NCBI GenBank assembly: GCA_016795385.1
Contig: JAEUHI010000004.1
Coordinates: forward strand, 1-45,642
Direction: 5' to 3'
Length of the DNA stretch: 45,642 nucleotides
From: Verrucomicrobiales bacterium
GTDB lineage: Bacteria; Verrucomicrobiota; Verrucomicrobiia; Verrucomicrobiales; DEV007
This document shows, in pieces, positions 25,765-33,589 of this stretch. Numbering within the stretch: the first letter of the stretch is position 1; each line of letters starts with the position of its first letter. Made by a program: the position numbers and the translations under genes. Below the pieces are notes generated by a model. The model was not told where the DNA came from, ran no database searches, and saw nothing but the letters and a program-made list of their open reading frames with translations.

Positions 25765-27480
25765 ATGCGCCTGCGCCTTCTCCTTTTGTCCGGAGTTGCC
25801 GTCCTCCTTCTCGGAGGACTGTGGCTGGCGCGCCGTCCCATCGTCGCGGCGGTGAAGGAATGGCGGGCCGGATCCCTCATTTCCCAAGCCGAGGAGGCGG
25901 CCGCGGAAAAGCTCGGTCGGGAATCCGTGCAACTCGCGACCGCGGCGGCGCAGCTCGATCCGAAGCGACTGGACACTCTTCGACGCCTCATGCAACACGG
26001 TCGGGTCGTCGGGCTGCCGGAGTTGCCAGCCGTCACCTTGCTCGTCTTTTTCCACGACGAGCACACCCTCGAGGATCGGAAGGAGATCCTCCGCTGGACC
26101 CTCGAGCGGGGCGATGTCGCGTTCTTCGACCAACTCTATCCGAATCTGACCGAGACGGAGTTGCCCGATCCGGAGATCCAGTTCCTCCATGCCCGGAAGC
26201 TGGGGCTCCAGGGCCGCATTCTTGATGCCGTCGAAGTCGCGCGGGGTTTGGAGGAAAACGAGGCTCTCGCCGCGGAGGTCTCCTTGTTTCTGGCCACGAT
26301 GCTGAGCCGCCTCACCGAGAATCCCGTCGCCCGCGGACAGGCCCGCGAACGGCTCCACGCGCTCCTCGGGCACGCGGACGAATCGATTTCCCTCCGGGCG
26401 TGGCGCAGCCTCGCCCTGCTCCCGGCCGGTCAGCGGGATCCCGGCCCCGACTTTTCGCCCCAGTCGTGGCTCGCGGAGCGGCCTTCGGCCACGGCCGAGG
26501 ATCGCGTCATGGCGCGGCGTCTCGAGGTGGACCGGCTCCCGCCGTCCGGTCGGATCCCCGCGATGGAGGCCGCGGCGCGCGAGCTCCTCTCCGACCCCGG
26601 GGCGGTGCCGCCGGTGGTGCGCTGGTATCTCGAGGCCGGGGCGGGGGAGAAGTTGCTCGAGCTCCCCGAAGAACCCTTTTTGGCCGAGGTCGCGGTCTTC
26701 AGTTCCCGCTTGCAGGTCTATCTCGACCTCGGACGTTTCGTGGAGGCGGAGGCCTGGCTCGAGAAAGCGCCGGAAGGCTTCCCCGAGAGTGTCGCCGGCA
26801 GTCTCGCCGCGGTCTTCGCCCGTCGTGCCGGACGGGACAGTGAAGCGCTCTCGGCGTGGCGTCGGGTCATCGATCGGGCCGCCTCGCTCCAGATCTACGG
26901 AGATTGTCTCTCCGTCCTGCGGATTGCGGAGAAGTTCGGCGAAGAGGAGGCGGCGCAGAATGTCGTCGAGGCGATCGTTTCTTTTCCGCCCAATCGCCTG
27001 CCTCCGAGCGAGATGCTGGAGTTTCTCGAGCCGCGTTTCGCCGCGCGCCCGGGCGAGTGGCTGGACTTCTGGCGTGGCATCGCGAGGGCCCGCTCCGGCG
27101 ATGCGTTCGCGCTCGATCAAGTCGCCTTTCTCGAACTCGGTTCCGACGGAGAGATCGATGCCGCCGGACACCTCGAGCGCACCGGGATGATCGTGCGCCG
27201 CTTCCCCGGGGCACCCCGTTTCCGGGCGACGCACGCCCTCTGGCTGATGCGGGCCGGGCGCAACGAGGAAGCCCTCGCCCTTCTCCGCGAGGCGGATCTG
27301 AATTGGAATGAAGCCGACTCCGTCGCCCGGGGCACCTACGCCCTTGCGCTCGAGCGGGCCGGATCCAAGGCCGAGGCGGCCGCCCTCAGGGCCGGCCTGC
27401 GCTGGACCGGGATCGGTCCGGTGCGGCGCGCGACGATGGAAAAGATGCTCGGCATGGTGCCGGGATCGACACACTCATGA
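25765..27480 (+). CDS. Membrane-anchored helical-repeat (TPR-like) protein of EPS/exosortase locus
   Basis: A 571-residue protein with one N-terminal transmembrane segment (about residues 3-21, LRLLLLSGVAVLLLGGLWLA) and a large, mainly helical periplasmic region. TPR-like pairs include GRFVEAEAWLEKAPEGFPESVAGSLAAVFARRAGRDSEALSAWRRV and GRNEEALALLREADLNWNEADS. No catalytic motif is visible. A protein of the same architecture and similar size is encoded beside the exosortase (38156-39973), and the two may be distant paralogues. The stop overlaps the start of the next gene by four bases. It may be a scaffold for EPS assembly or PEP-CTERM protein handling, a role inferred from position only. Confidence 0.82.
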   Translation: MRLRLLLLSGVAVLLLGGLWLARRPIVAAVKEWRAGSLISQAEEAAAEKLGRESVQLATAAAQLDPKRLDTLRRLMQHGRVVGLPELPAVTLLVFFHDEHTLEDRKEILRWTLERGDVAFFDQLYPNLTETELPDPEIQFLHARKLGLQGRILDAVEVARGLEENEALAAEVSLFLATMLSRLTENPVARGQARERLHALLGHADESISLRAWRSLALLPAGQRDPGPDFSPQSWLAERPSATAEDRVMARRLEVDRLPPSGRIPAMEAAARELLSDPGAVPPVVRWYLEAGAGEKLLELPEEPFLAEVAVFSSRLQVYLDLGRFVEAEAWLEKAPEGFPESVAGSLAAVFARRAGRDSEALSAWRRVIDRAASLQIYGDCLSVLRIAEKFGEEEAAQNVVEAIVSFPPNRLPPSEMLEFLEPRFAARPGEWLDFWRGIARARSGDAFALDQVAFLELGSDGEIDAAGHLERTGMIVRRFPGAPRFRATHALWLMRAGRNEEALALLREADLNWNEADSVARGTYALALERAGSKAEAAALRAGLRWTGIGPVRRATMEKMLGMVPGSTHS

Positions 27481-28931
27481 ATTTCTCCGGACTTCCTGGT
27501 CTTCCTCCCCTTGGCGGGTGCCTTCGCAAGAGTTTCACTCTTGGCGGCCTGGCCTTGTTTCTTTTTGCCTCTCCGGCCCTCCCGGCTCAGGACACCGATC
27601 CCGCGGCGCTGCTCCGCGCCCTCGCCCTGAAAGCGAACGATGGCAACGAAGAGGCGGCGAAGACGCTCGCCGACCGGCTCCTCGCGGCGATGCCAGCGAG
27701 GGTCGATCCCGCTTTTGCCGCGGAGGTCGAGGCGGCGGGGGCTGCCGAGGCCGCACGCCTCCTCGCGATGATCATCCTCCGGGCCGGTGTCGCGGATTTC
27801 CAAGCCGACGGCCTGGCCTTGCTCGATAAGGCGGTCGAAGGAGGATCGGTCGCGGCGACGGAGACGTCCGCGCTGGTTCTTCTCGAGGGACTTTACGGAC
27901 GGAAGCGGGATCCGGAGAAAGCCGTGGCCCTGCTGCGTCAGGCCCGTCAGATGCCGGGAGCGAAGGAGGCCCACCGTCTCCTCGGGGATCTCGCGCTGAA
28001 AGGGGAGGGGATGCCGCGCGATGTCGCCCTCGCGATCGAATATTATCTCCGCGGGGCGGAGGCGGGCTCGGTGGCCTGCAGGGTTTCCCTGCACCGGCTC
28101 TACCGTGATGAGCAGGGGGGAGCCCACGACCTCGTCGAAGCCGAACGCCAGGGCCGCACCGCCGCCGACGCGGGTAGCGCCGAGGCGGCCTACGAAATGG
28201 GCGTTTTCTACGAGCGTTACGTCGAGGGCGCTCCGAACTGGAGCCGCGCCGCCGAATGGTTGAAAAAGGGACTCGAGGGCGGGCATGGTCCCGCTGCCGT
28301 GAGACTCGCCGATTATGCCTTCGAGGGCCGGCTCGGGCGGGTCGATGCGACCGAGGGCACCCGCCTCCTCCGTGAGGCCGCGGGTCTGGGAGATGGCGAG
28401 GCTTGTCTCCGTCTCGCCGCGCTTTATGAAAAAGGCGATCTCCTCCCTCAGGATCCCGTCGCCTCCACGGCCTGGATCCGCATCGCCGCGGCCTTCGGTC
28501 ATGGACCGGCCCAGAATGCCTACGGGCTCCGGCTCACCAATGGCTACGGGGTTGCCTCGGATCCCGCCGAAGCCGCCACCTGGTTCGCCAAGGCGGCGCA
28601 ACAGGGTCAGGCCGACGGGCAGGTGAACCTGGCTTTGCTCCTCGAGAACGGGATCGGCCTCGCCCCGAATCCGGCCGAGGCGAAACGGCTCTTTCTGGCG
28701 GCCGCCGAGGCCGGACATGCCGTCGCGCAGGAACGGCTCGCCCGCCTTTACAGCGAGGGCGATGATCCGGCGGCACGGGATGCCCTCGAGGCCGCTTACT
28801 GGGCGGCGCGGGCGGAACGGTCCGGCGCCGCTGGTGGGAAAGATCTTGCCGCGAAACTGCGGGGCGCCCTCTCTGCGGCCCAGGCAGCCGATCTCGAACG
28901 CCGTCTCCAGGATGCCACGGCCCGGCCTTGA
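27477..28931 (+). CDS. Secreted Sel1-repeat protein of EPS locus
   Basis: A 484-residue protein with an N-terminal hydrophobic export segment (about residues 17-37, ending ALPAQ) and about ten Sel1-like repeats. Examples are DPEKAVALLRQARQMPGAKEAHRLLGDLALKGEG and DPAEAATWFAKAAQQGQADGQVNLALLLENGIG. The start overlaps the previous stop by four bases (ATGA), so the two are co-translated. Sel1 proteins in polysaccharide loci (for example AlgK-like ones) can link synthesis to outer-membrane export. That role is plausible but unproven here. Confidence 0.88.
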   Translation: MNFSGLPGLPPLGGCLRKSFTLGGLALFLFASPALPAQDTDPAALLRALALKANDGNEEAAKTLADRLLAAMPARVDPAFAAEVEAAGAAEAARLLAMIILRAGVADFQADGLALLDKAVEGGSVAATETSALVLLEGLYGRKRDPEKAVALLRQARQMPGAKEAHRLLGDLALKGEGMPRDVALAIEYYLRGAEAGSVACRVSLHRLYRDEQGGAHDLVEAERQGRTAADAGSAEAAYEMGVFYERYVEGAPNWSRAAEWLKKGLEGGHGPAAVRLADYAFEGRLGRVDATEGTRLLREAAGLGDGEACLRLAALYEKGDLLPQDPVASTAWIRIAAAFGHGPAQNAYGLRLTNGYGVASDPAEAATWFAKAAQQGQADGQVNLALLLENGIGLAPNPAEAKRLFLAAAEAGHAVAQERLARLYSEGDDPAARDALEAAYWAARAERSGAAGGKDLAAKLRGALSAAQAADLERRLQDATARP

Positions 28932-28973
28932 TTTTTCCTCGATTTGGAACCAATTCCGCTCTGCGGAAAGTTG

Positions 28974-30527
28974 ATGACCTCTGTCCTACAATCGCTCGGT
29001 TACCTTCGCGAGGCGGCGGTCTTTTTCGCCGCCCTCGTGATCGGTCTCGCCACCATCGCCCTGCTTCGTCGCCTCTGGGTCTGGGATCGCGGACGCGACG
29101 TGGGGGATGGAGTGCGGAAATTGCAGACCGAGCCCATCCTCCGCGTCGGGGGAATCGCCCTCTTTGTCGTGTTTCTCTTTGCCTGCCTCGTCGCGACGGG
29201 CGGCGCCCATCCCGACAAGGTCTCGCTCCTCGGTTGGCCGTTTTTCCTCCTTGGGACGACCATGTTCCTCCTCGGTTTCCTCGATGATCTTTTCGGATTG
29301 CCCGCCCTCGTGCGCCTCTTCGTGCAGATCGCCGTGGGGGTGGCCGCCTACCTCTGCGAAATGCGGATCGACCTCATCAGCCACCCTCTCGGAGGCGGTG
29401 GCATCGAGACCGGGGGATTCGGCCTCGTCCTGACCGTGATCTGGTTCGTCGCCATCCCCAATCTCATCAATCTCGTCGATGGGATGGATGGTCTCGCCGG
29501 CGGCATCGCCCTTTTCCTATCGCTCACGCTCGCGACCTTGGGCGCCTTCTCGGGTCATACCGAGCTCCTTCTTCTCCATGTCACCCTCGTCGGAGGGATC
29601 GTGGCCTTTCTCGTTTTCAATCTTCCGCCCGCGAAGATCTACATGGGCGACGGGGGAGCTTATCTGCTGGGGTTCGTGATCGCCGGGTCCTCGCTCCTCA
29701 CCTCGAACAAAGGATCGATTTTCGGCGCCCTCCTCGTCGTGGTCATCGCCCTCGGCTTTCCCATCCTCGATACCGCCCTCGCCATGCTGCGGCGGGGGCT
29801 CACGGGCCTGCCCGTGATGAGGCCGGATGCGCTCCACCTTCACCACCGGCTCCTCACCCTCGGATTTTCCAAACGGAACATCCTCTTCATTCTCTACGGC
29901 GTCTTCGCGGGTCTGTCCCTCCTCGGGTTGAGTGTCTTCCTCTCCGCCGGCTACACCCTGCCCATCGTCGGCATGGTCGCGACCATCGCGGTGATCCAGA
30001 CGATGCGCTTCGTCGGCCTGCCCCACAATCTCAGCGAAATGAAGCGCGTCCTGCGCGACATCGTCACGGCCCGGACGGACGTCCGCTACGCTTACGCCAT
30101 GTCCCTCGTCCTCGAGCACGACCTCGAGCGGGTCGCTTCGGCCGACGTCTTCTGGGAGAATTTCCGGATCTTTCTCGGTCGTCTCGGAATCACCCCCCGG
30201 ACCGGCGATCCGGGCGAAACCACGACCGCCGAGCGGAAAGTCGTCATTCTCCGCATCGACGACCGCACCCTCTGGGGGCTCGTCTGCCCTCGCCCCGAAG
30301 GATCGAGCCGGCGTTGGGAGCGCGTCGCCCGCTGTTTCCTCTCCGCGATCATGGGAGCCCGGGCGCGCTGGGGCCGGACGCTCCCCGCGTCTCTCGGATT
30401 TATCGAAGTTTCGGACGAGGCCGAATTAAGTGCCATTGAGGCCTCACTCCGTGCGGAGCCCGCGCTCATGGCGATCCAGGTCGCCGCCACGGGCCTTTCC
30501 GAGCGGGTTTTGCCCTCGGAAAGCTAA
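28974..30527 (+). CDS. WecA/MraY-like polyprenyl-phosphate N-acetylhexosamine-1-phosphate transferase
   Basis: A 517-residue membrane enzyme that would start EPS repeat synthesis by moving a sugar-1-phosphate onto undecaprenyl phosphate. Family motifs are RKLQTEPILRVGGIAL (48-63), the Mg-binding DD in GFLDDLFGLP (101-110), NLVDGMDGLAGG (166-177), KIYMGDGGAYLLGF (221-234) and HLHHRLL (288-294). About ten membrane segments end near residue 345. The rest, about 170 residues, is soluble and not part of the usual WecA length. The ATG at 28974 is preceded by GGAAAG, one of the few plausible ribosome-binding sites here; a TTG at 28944 is the alternative. Confidence 0.92.
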   Translation: MTSVLQSLGYLREAAVFFAALVIGLATIALLRRLWVWDRGRDVGDGVRKLQTEPILRVGGIALFVVFLFACLVATGGAHPDKVSLLGWPFFLLGTTMFLLGFLDDLFGLPALVRLFVQIAVGVAAYLCEMRIDLISHPLGGGGIETGGFGLVLTVIWFVAIPNLINLVDGMDGLAGGIALFLSLTLATLGAFSGHTELLLLHVTLVGGIVAFLVFNLPPAKIYMGDGGAYLLGFVIAGSSLLTSNKGSIFGALLVVVIALGFPILDTALAMLRRGLTGLPVMRPDALHLHHRLLTLGFSKRNILFILYGVFAGLSLLGLSVFLSAGYTLPIVGMVATIAVIQTMRFVGLPHNLSEMKRVLRDIVTARTDVRYAYAMSLVLEHDLERVASADVFWENFRIFLGRLGITPRTGDPGETTTAERKVVILRIDDRTLWGLVCPRPEGSSRRWERVARCFLSAIMGARARWGRTLPASLGFIEVSDEAELSAIEASLRAEPALMAIQVAATGLSERVLPSES

Positions 30528-30571
30528 TTTCTCGCTTCTGCGAAATGATTTTTATTTTTCGCTACCAAATC

Positions 30572-30601
30572 TTGACGTTTCGCCTCCAATGTTGTTGTAA
30601 T
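30572..30601 (+). promoter_or_regulatory. Candidate promoter upstream of outer-membrane barrel gene
   Basis: TTGACG (30572-30577), an 18-bp spacer and TGTAAT (30596-30601) match the sigma-70 consensus well. Transcription would begin only about 10 bp before the ATG at 30617. It would make the second half of the EPS cluster separately expressed. Confidence 0.5.
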
Positions 30602-30616
30602 TCCGTCCGCCGGAAC

Positions 30617-31933
30617 ATGTCTACCTCATTGATATCGCGGGTCTTGATCGCGACCCTGGGCCTTTCGCCTTTTTTCCCCGTCCTCGCACAGGAGACCGGG
30701 GCGGAGATCGATGCCGCCGCCGTGAACGAGGAAGTCACCTCCTATCTCGACGACGACGCCGACTCGCTCCTCGAAGGCGATGCGCCGACCGGCCTGGAGG
30801 ATTCTCCGGGCGGATTCGCTCTCTTCCCGGCTTTGAAGATCGATCTGATTGGATCGGCTTCCTACATCTTCGATTCGAACACCACGCAGACTCCCGTCGC
30901 CGACAGCGCCTCGGTCTTCGCCTTCGGCTTTTCGGCCGTGACCAAAGCCGGCAAGGAAAGTGATCCCGGCGGCTACTATTCGCTGAACTACAACGGGCAG
31001 GCGTTCTATTACACCGACTCCGCGGATGACTTCGGCCGCGATCCCTACGAACAATATTTCAGTGGTGCCGTCGGGGTGAATGGAGGCAAGACGAGACTCC
31101 GCCTTGATGTCAATTACCACCGCAACAACGGGAACTCGATCCAGTGGGACAACATCCAGCGGGAAACCCGCCGGGCCGCGAGCCATGACTACGGATTCGC
31201 CTTCAGCGGCGCACGCGACCTCTTCCGTGGCGAACTGCTTTTCGGGGCCGGATACACCCTCCGTGATTTCGATCCCGGGACGGGATTCGGTGATGGCGAG
31301 AACGTCTACGGCGACCTCGCGTGGATGACTTCTCCCTCCTTCGCCCCGAAGTCGTCCGTCGGCCTCGGTCTTCGTTTCGGTTCCGACGAGTATGATGGCA
31401 ATCCCTCGCAGGATTTCACGACGCCTTCCTTCCGTTGGAATTACAAGGTCTCGCGCAAGACCTCGATCCACAATTCCTTCGGTTACGAGTTCCGCTCCAT
31501 CGACACTCCCGGATCGGTCGATTCCGAGAATTTCGTCTACAACGGCGGCATCAGTTGGGCGGCCACGTCGAAGACCGGCTTCGACCTCAGCTACTACCGG
31601 AACGTCCTTCCCTCCTACGTTCTCACCGGCGAAGACTCCACCAACACCGGCGTCGCCCTGCAGATGCGCAACAACCTCCCCGGCCTCTTCGAACTCAGTT
31701 CCCGCGTCGGTTACGAAAACGCCGAGTACTTCGCCGGCACCGCCGGAGCGGCCTCCAACCGCGATGACGATTTCGTCCGCCTTTCCTTCGAGTTGACCCA
31801 CCCCCTCATGATCACCGAACGTCTCCGCGGACAGTGGGCGCTCTTCGTGAACTACAACCAGAACGATTCCTCCCAGGCGATCAATGAGTTCGAGCAGACC
31901 ATCACGGGTCTCCGCTTCGCCCTGGTGTACTGA
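30617..31933 (+). CDS. Outer-membrane beta-barrel protein of EPS locus
   Basis: A 438-residue protein with a signal peptide (MSTSLISRVLIATLGLSPFFPVLAQ). A short acidic segment follows, then alternating aromatic/polar strands typical of a barrel (LKIDLIGSASYIFDSNTTQTP, GYYSLNYNGQAFYYTD, LRLDVNYHRN), ending in a strand with terminal aromatic residue (GLRFALVY). The spacing and opening resemble the outer_beta-barrel/EpsL-type proteins of PEP-CTERM-associated EPS clusters. It probably aids passage of polysaccharide through the outer membrane. The ATG at 30617 was chosen because the 24 upstream codons are not signal-like. Confidence 0.82.
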   Translation: MSTSLISRVLIATLGLSPFFPVLAQETGAEIDAAAVNEEVTSYLDDDADSLLEGDAPTGLEDSPGGFALFPALKIDLIGSASYIFDSNTTQTPVADSASVFAFGFSAVTKAGKESDPGGYYSLNYNGQAFYYTDSADDFGRDPYEQYFSGAVGVNGGKTRLRLDVNYHRNNGNSIQWDNIQRETRRAASHDYGFAFSGARDLFRGELLFGAGYTLRDFDPGTGFGDGENVYGDLAWMTSPSFAPKSSVGLGLRFGSDEYDGNPSQDFTTPSFRWNYKVSRKTSIHNSFGYEFRSIDTPGSVDSENFVYNGGISWAATSKTGFDLSYYRNVLPSYVLTGEDSTNTGVALQMRNNLPGLFELSSRVGYENAEYFAGTAGAASNRDDDFVRLSFELTHPLMITERLRGQWALFVNYNQNDSSQAINEFEQTITGLRFALVY

Positions 31934-31972
31934 CGTCTTTCCGTTTCTGAAAATCCCCCTCTCCACTTCGTC

Positions 31973-32446
31973 ATGAAAAAGCTCCCCGTCTTTCTGTTCC
32001 TCTTCCTCGCCATGCTCATGGTGGTGCCCGCCGACCTTCAAGCCGCGAAGCGACGCGATGTGAAGGGGACCATCTACAACGACCCCAACGGCAACAACCG
32101 GCTCGACAACAACGAGAAGGGCGGGCAGCCCGCCACCGTGTGGCTCTACCGCGTCCTTCCCAACGGGAGGAAGCGGAAAGTCGGCAAAGTCTCCACCGAT
32201 GCCGCGGGCAACTACACCTTCAAGAACGTGCGCACCGGCAAATACTTCATCTCCGTGCGTTACAACGCGAACAAGTTCGCCGTCCGCACCCGCACCTTCA
32301 CGATCGGCGGCAACAGTGATGCCCCCTTCAACGCGAACATTCCCTACGTGACCCCCTCCACGGCCAACCGATATCCCCAGCTCACGCCCACGCCCAATCC
32401 GGCGAACCTCGATCAGGATCAGCAGACGACTCCCTCGGCTCCCTGA
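31973..32446 (+). CDS. Small secreted protein with SdrD B-like domain
   Basis: A 157-residue protein with a signal peptide (MKKLPVFLFLFLAMLMVVPADLQA). One SdrD-B-like beta-sandwich spans about residues 30-125: VKGTIYNDPNGNNRLDNNEKG matches the calcium-loop-containing opening, and DAAGNYTFKNVRTGKYFISV matches the later strands. The last 30 residues are Pro/Thr/Asn-rich. It sits between the barrel gene and the Wza-like gene, so a periplasmic or surface role in export or matrix cohesion is likely. No sorting signal is visible. Confidence 0.8.
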   Translation: MKKLPVFLFLFLAMLMVVPADLQAAKRRDVKGTIYNDPNGNNRLDNNEKGGQPATVWLYRVLPNGRKRKVGKVSTDAAGNYTFKNVRTGKYFISVRYNANKFAVRTRTFTIGGNSDAPFNANIPYVTPSTANRYPQLTPTPNPANLDQDQQTTPSAP

Positions 32447-32593
32447 TCCTGCCGGGAATCCGGCCTGCTTCCGCGACCGCGCGCAGGCTTGTCGTGGAGC
32501 CCGCTTTCCGACTCGCTCCCTGTCGGAAGCGGTTTCCAAATCTTCAAAAGCGTGGTAAACTGGCGCTCTTTCCGAGAGCCCTTGAATTTCCTC

Positions 32594-33556
32594 ATGAGTG
32601 AATGGTTTACTTCGAAAATCGGCGGCAAAAAGGCGTCGGCCGTCGTGGTCTTCTCTCTCTTGGCTGGATTCGCGGCGCCACTCGCCGCCCAGGATGCCCC
32701 GCCCGCACCGAGGGCCGAGGTCGTCGATCCGGCAGCCGATCCCGTCGCCGTGCGACGCACCAGCCCCGGCGAGGTGCGCGAGAATCTCAAGCTGAAAACG
32801 GGGGATATCGTCTCCATCAACGTCTTCGGAGAAGCCTCGCTGACGGGTGCCTTCACCGTGGGTCCCGGTGGTGAGGTGGTTTTCCCCCTTCTCGGCAGCA
32901 TTCCCGCGGCGGGCGGATCGGCGGTCGAATTGGGTCAGCGGATCAAGGAACTCCTCGAGACCGATTACATCCGCAGCGCCCAGGTTTCCGTCGCCATCGC
33001 CGAAGAGGCGAAGCTCGCGCCCAATACCATCACCGTGATCGGACAGGTGATGCGTCCGGGGCAGGTCGCCTTTGAGAAGGACACGCCCATGGATCTCTTC
33101 ACCGCCATCTCTTCCGCCGGCGGACTGACCGAGCGGGGCGACCGTTTCCGCATCGAGCTGAAGCGCCGCGAAAACGAAGACCTGCGCACCCAGATGCTGA
33201 ACCTCGAGAGCGATCGTGTCCTCAAGCTCCGCGACAAGGATACCGTCATCGTCCACGCCCTTCCCGAGAAGATCATCGCGGAGAAAGTGATCCAGACCAT
33301 CACCGTCATCGGCGAGGTCAAGAATCCGGGGCAGGTGGCCCTGAAGGATGATCAACCGCTCGACATCATCACCGCCATCGCCATGTCCGGCGGCTTCACC
33401 GACGTGGCGAGGCCTTCGCGCGTCATCGTCCGCCGCAACACCGAGGCCGGCGTGCAATCCATCGAGGTGAATGTCTCGAAGATGCAGAAGGACAATTCCC
33501 AGCCTTTCCTCCTCCAGCCGAACGACACCGTCACGGTGCCGCAGAGTGTCTTTTGA
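32594..33556 (+). CDS. Wza-like polysaccharide export protein (Poly_export + two SLBB domains)
   Basis: A 320-residue protein. A signal peptide (AVVVFSLLAGFAAPLAAQ) precedes a poly_export domain beginning LKTGDIVSINVFGEASL. Two SLBB domains follow, ITVIGQVMRPGQVAFEKD and ITVIGEVKNPGQVALKDD, ending with LQPNDTVTVPQSVF. This is the outer-membrane/periplasmic channel component of EPS export and should pair with the Wzz-BY-kinase encoded next. Unlike E. coli Wza there is no lipobox cysteine and no obvious C-terminal membrane helix, so how it meets the outer membrane is open; the barrel protein upstream may do this. The ATG at 32594 fits the signal peptide; the upstream open frame is not used. Confidence 0.92.
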   Translation: MSEWFTSKIGGKKASAVVVFSLLAGFAAPLAAQDAPPAPRAEVVDPAADPVAVRRTSPGEVRENLKLKTGDIVSINVFGEASLTGAFTVGPGGEVVFPLLGSIPAAGGSAVELGQRIKELLETDYIRSAQVSVAIAEEAKLAPNTITVIGQVMRPGQVAFEKDTPMDLFTAISSAGGLTERGDRFRIELKRRENEDLRTQMLNLESDRVLKLRDKDTVIVHALPEKIIAEKVIQTITVIGEVKNPGQVALKDDQPLDIITAIAMSGGFTDVARPSRVIVRRNTEAGVQSIEVNVSKMQKDNSQPFLLQPNDTVTVPQSVF

Positions 33557-33589
33557 GGGCCGCGTCTCCTCCGCTCCTCCGACTCACGC

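Noticed and set aside
30626..33457. Minus-strand open frame of 943 codons across three EPS genes
   Set aside because: The plus strand carries three clear protein families with signal peptides. The antisense frame has no recognisable feature.
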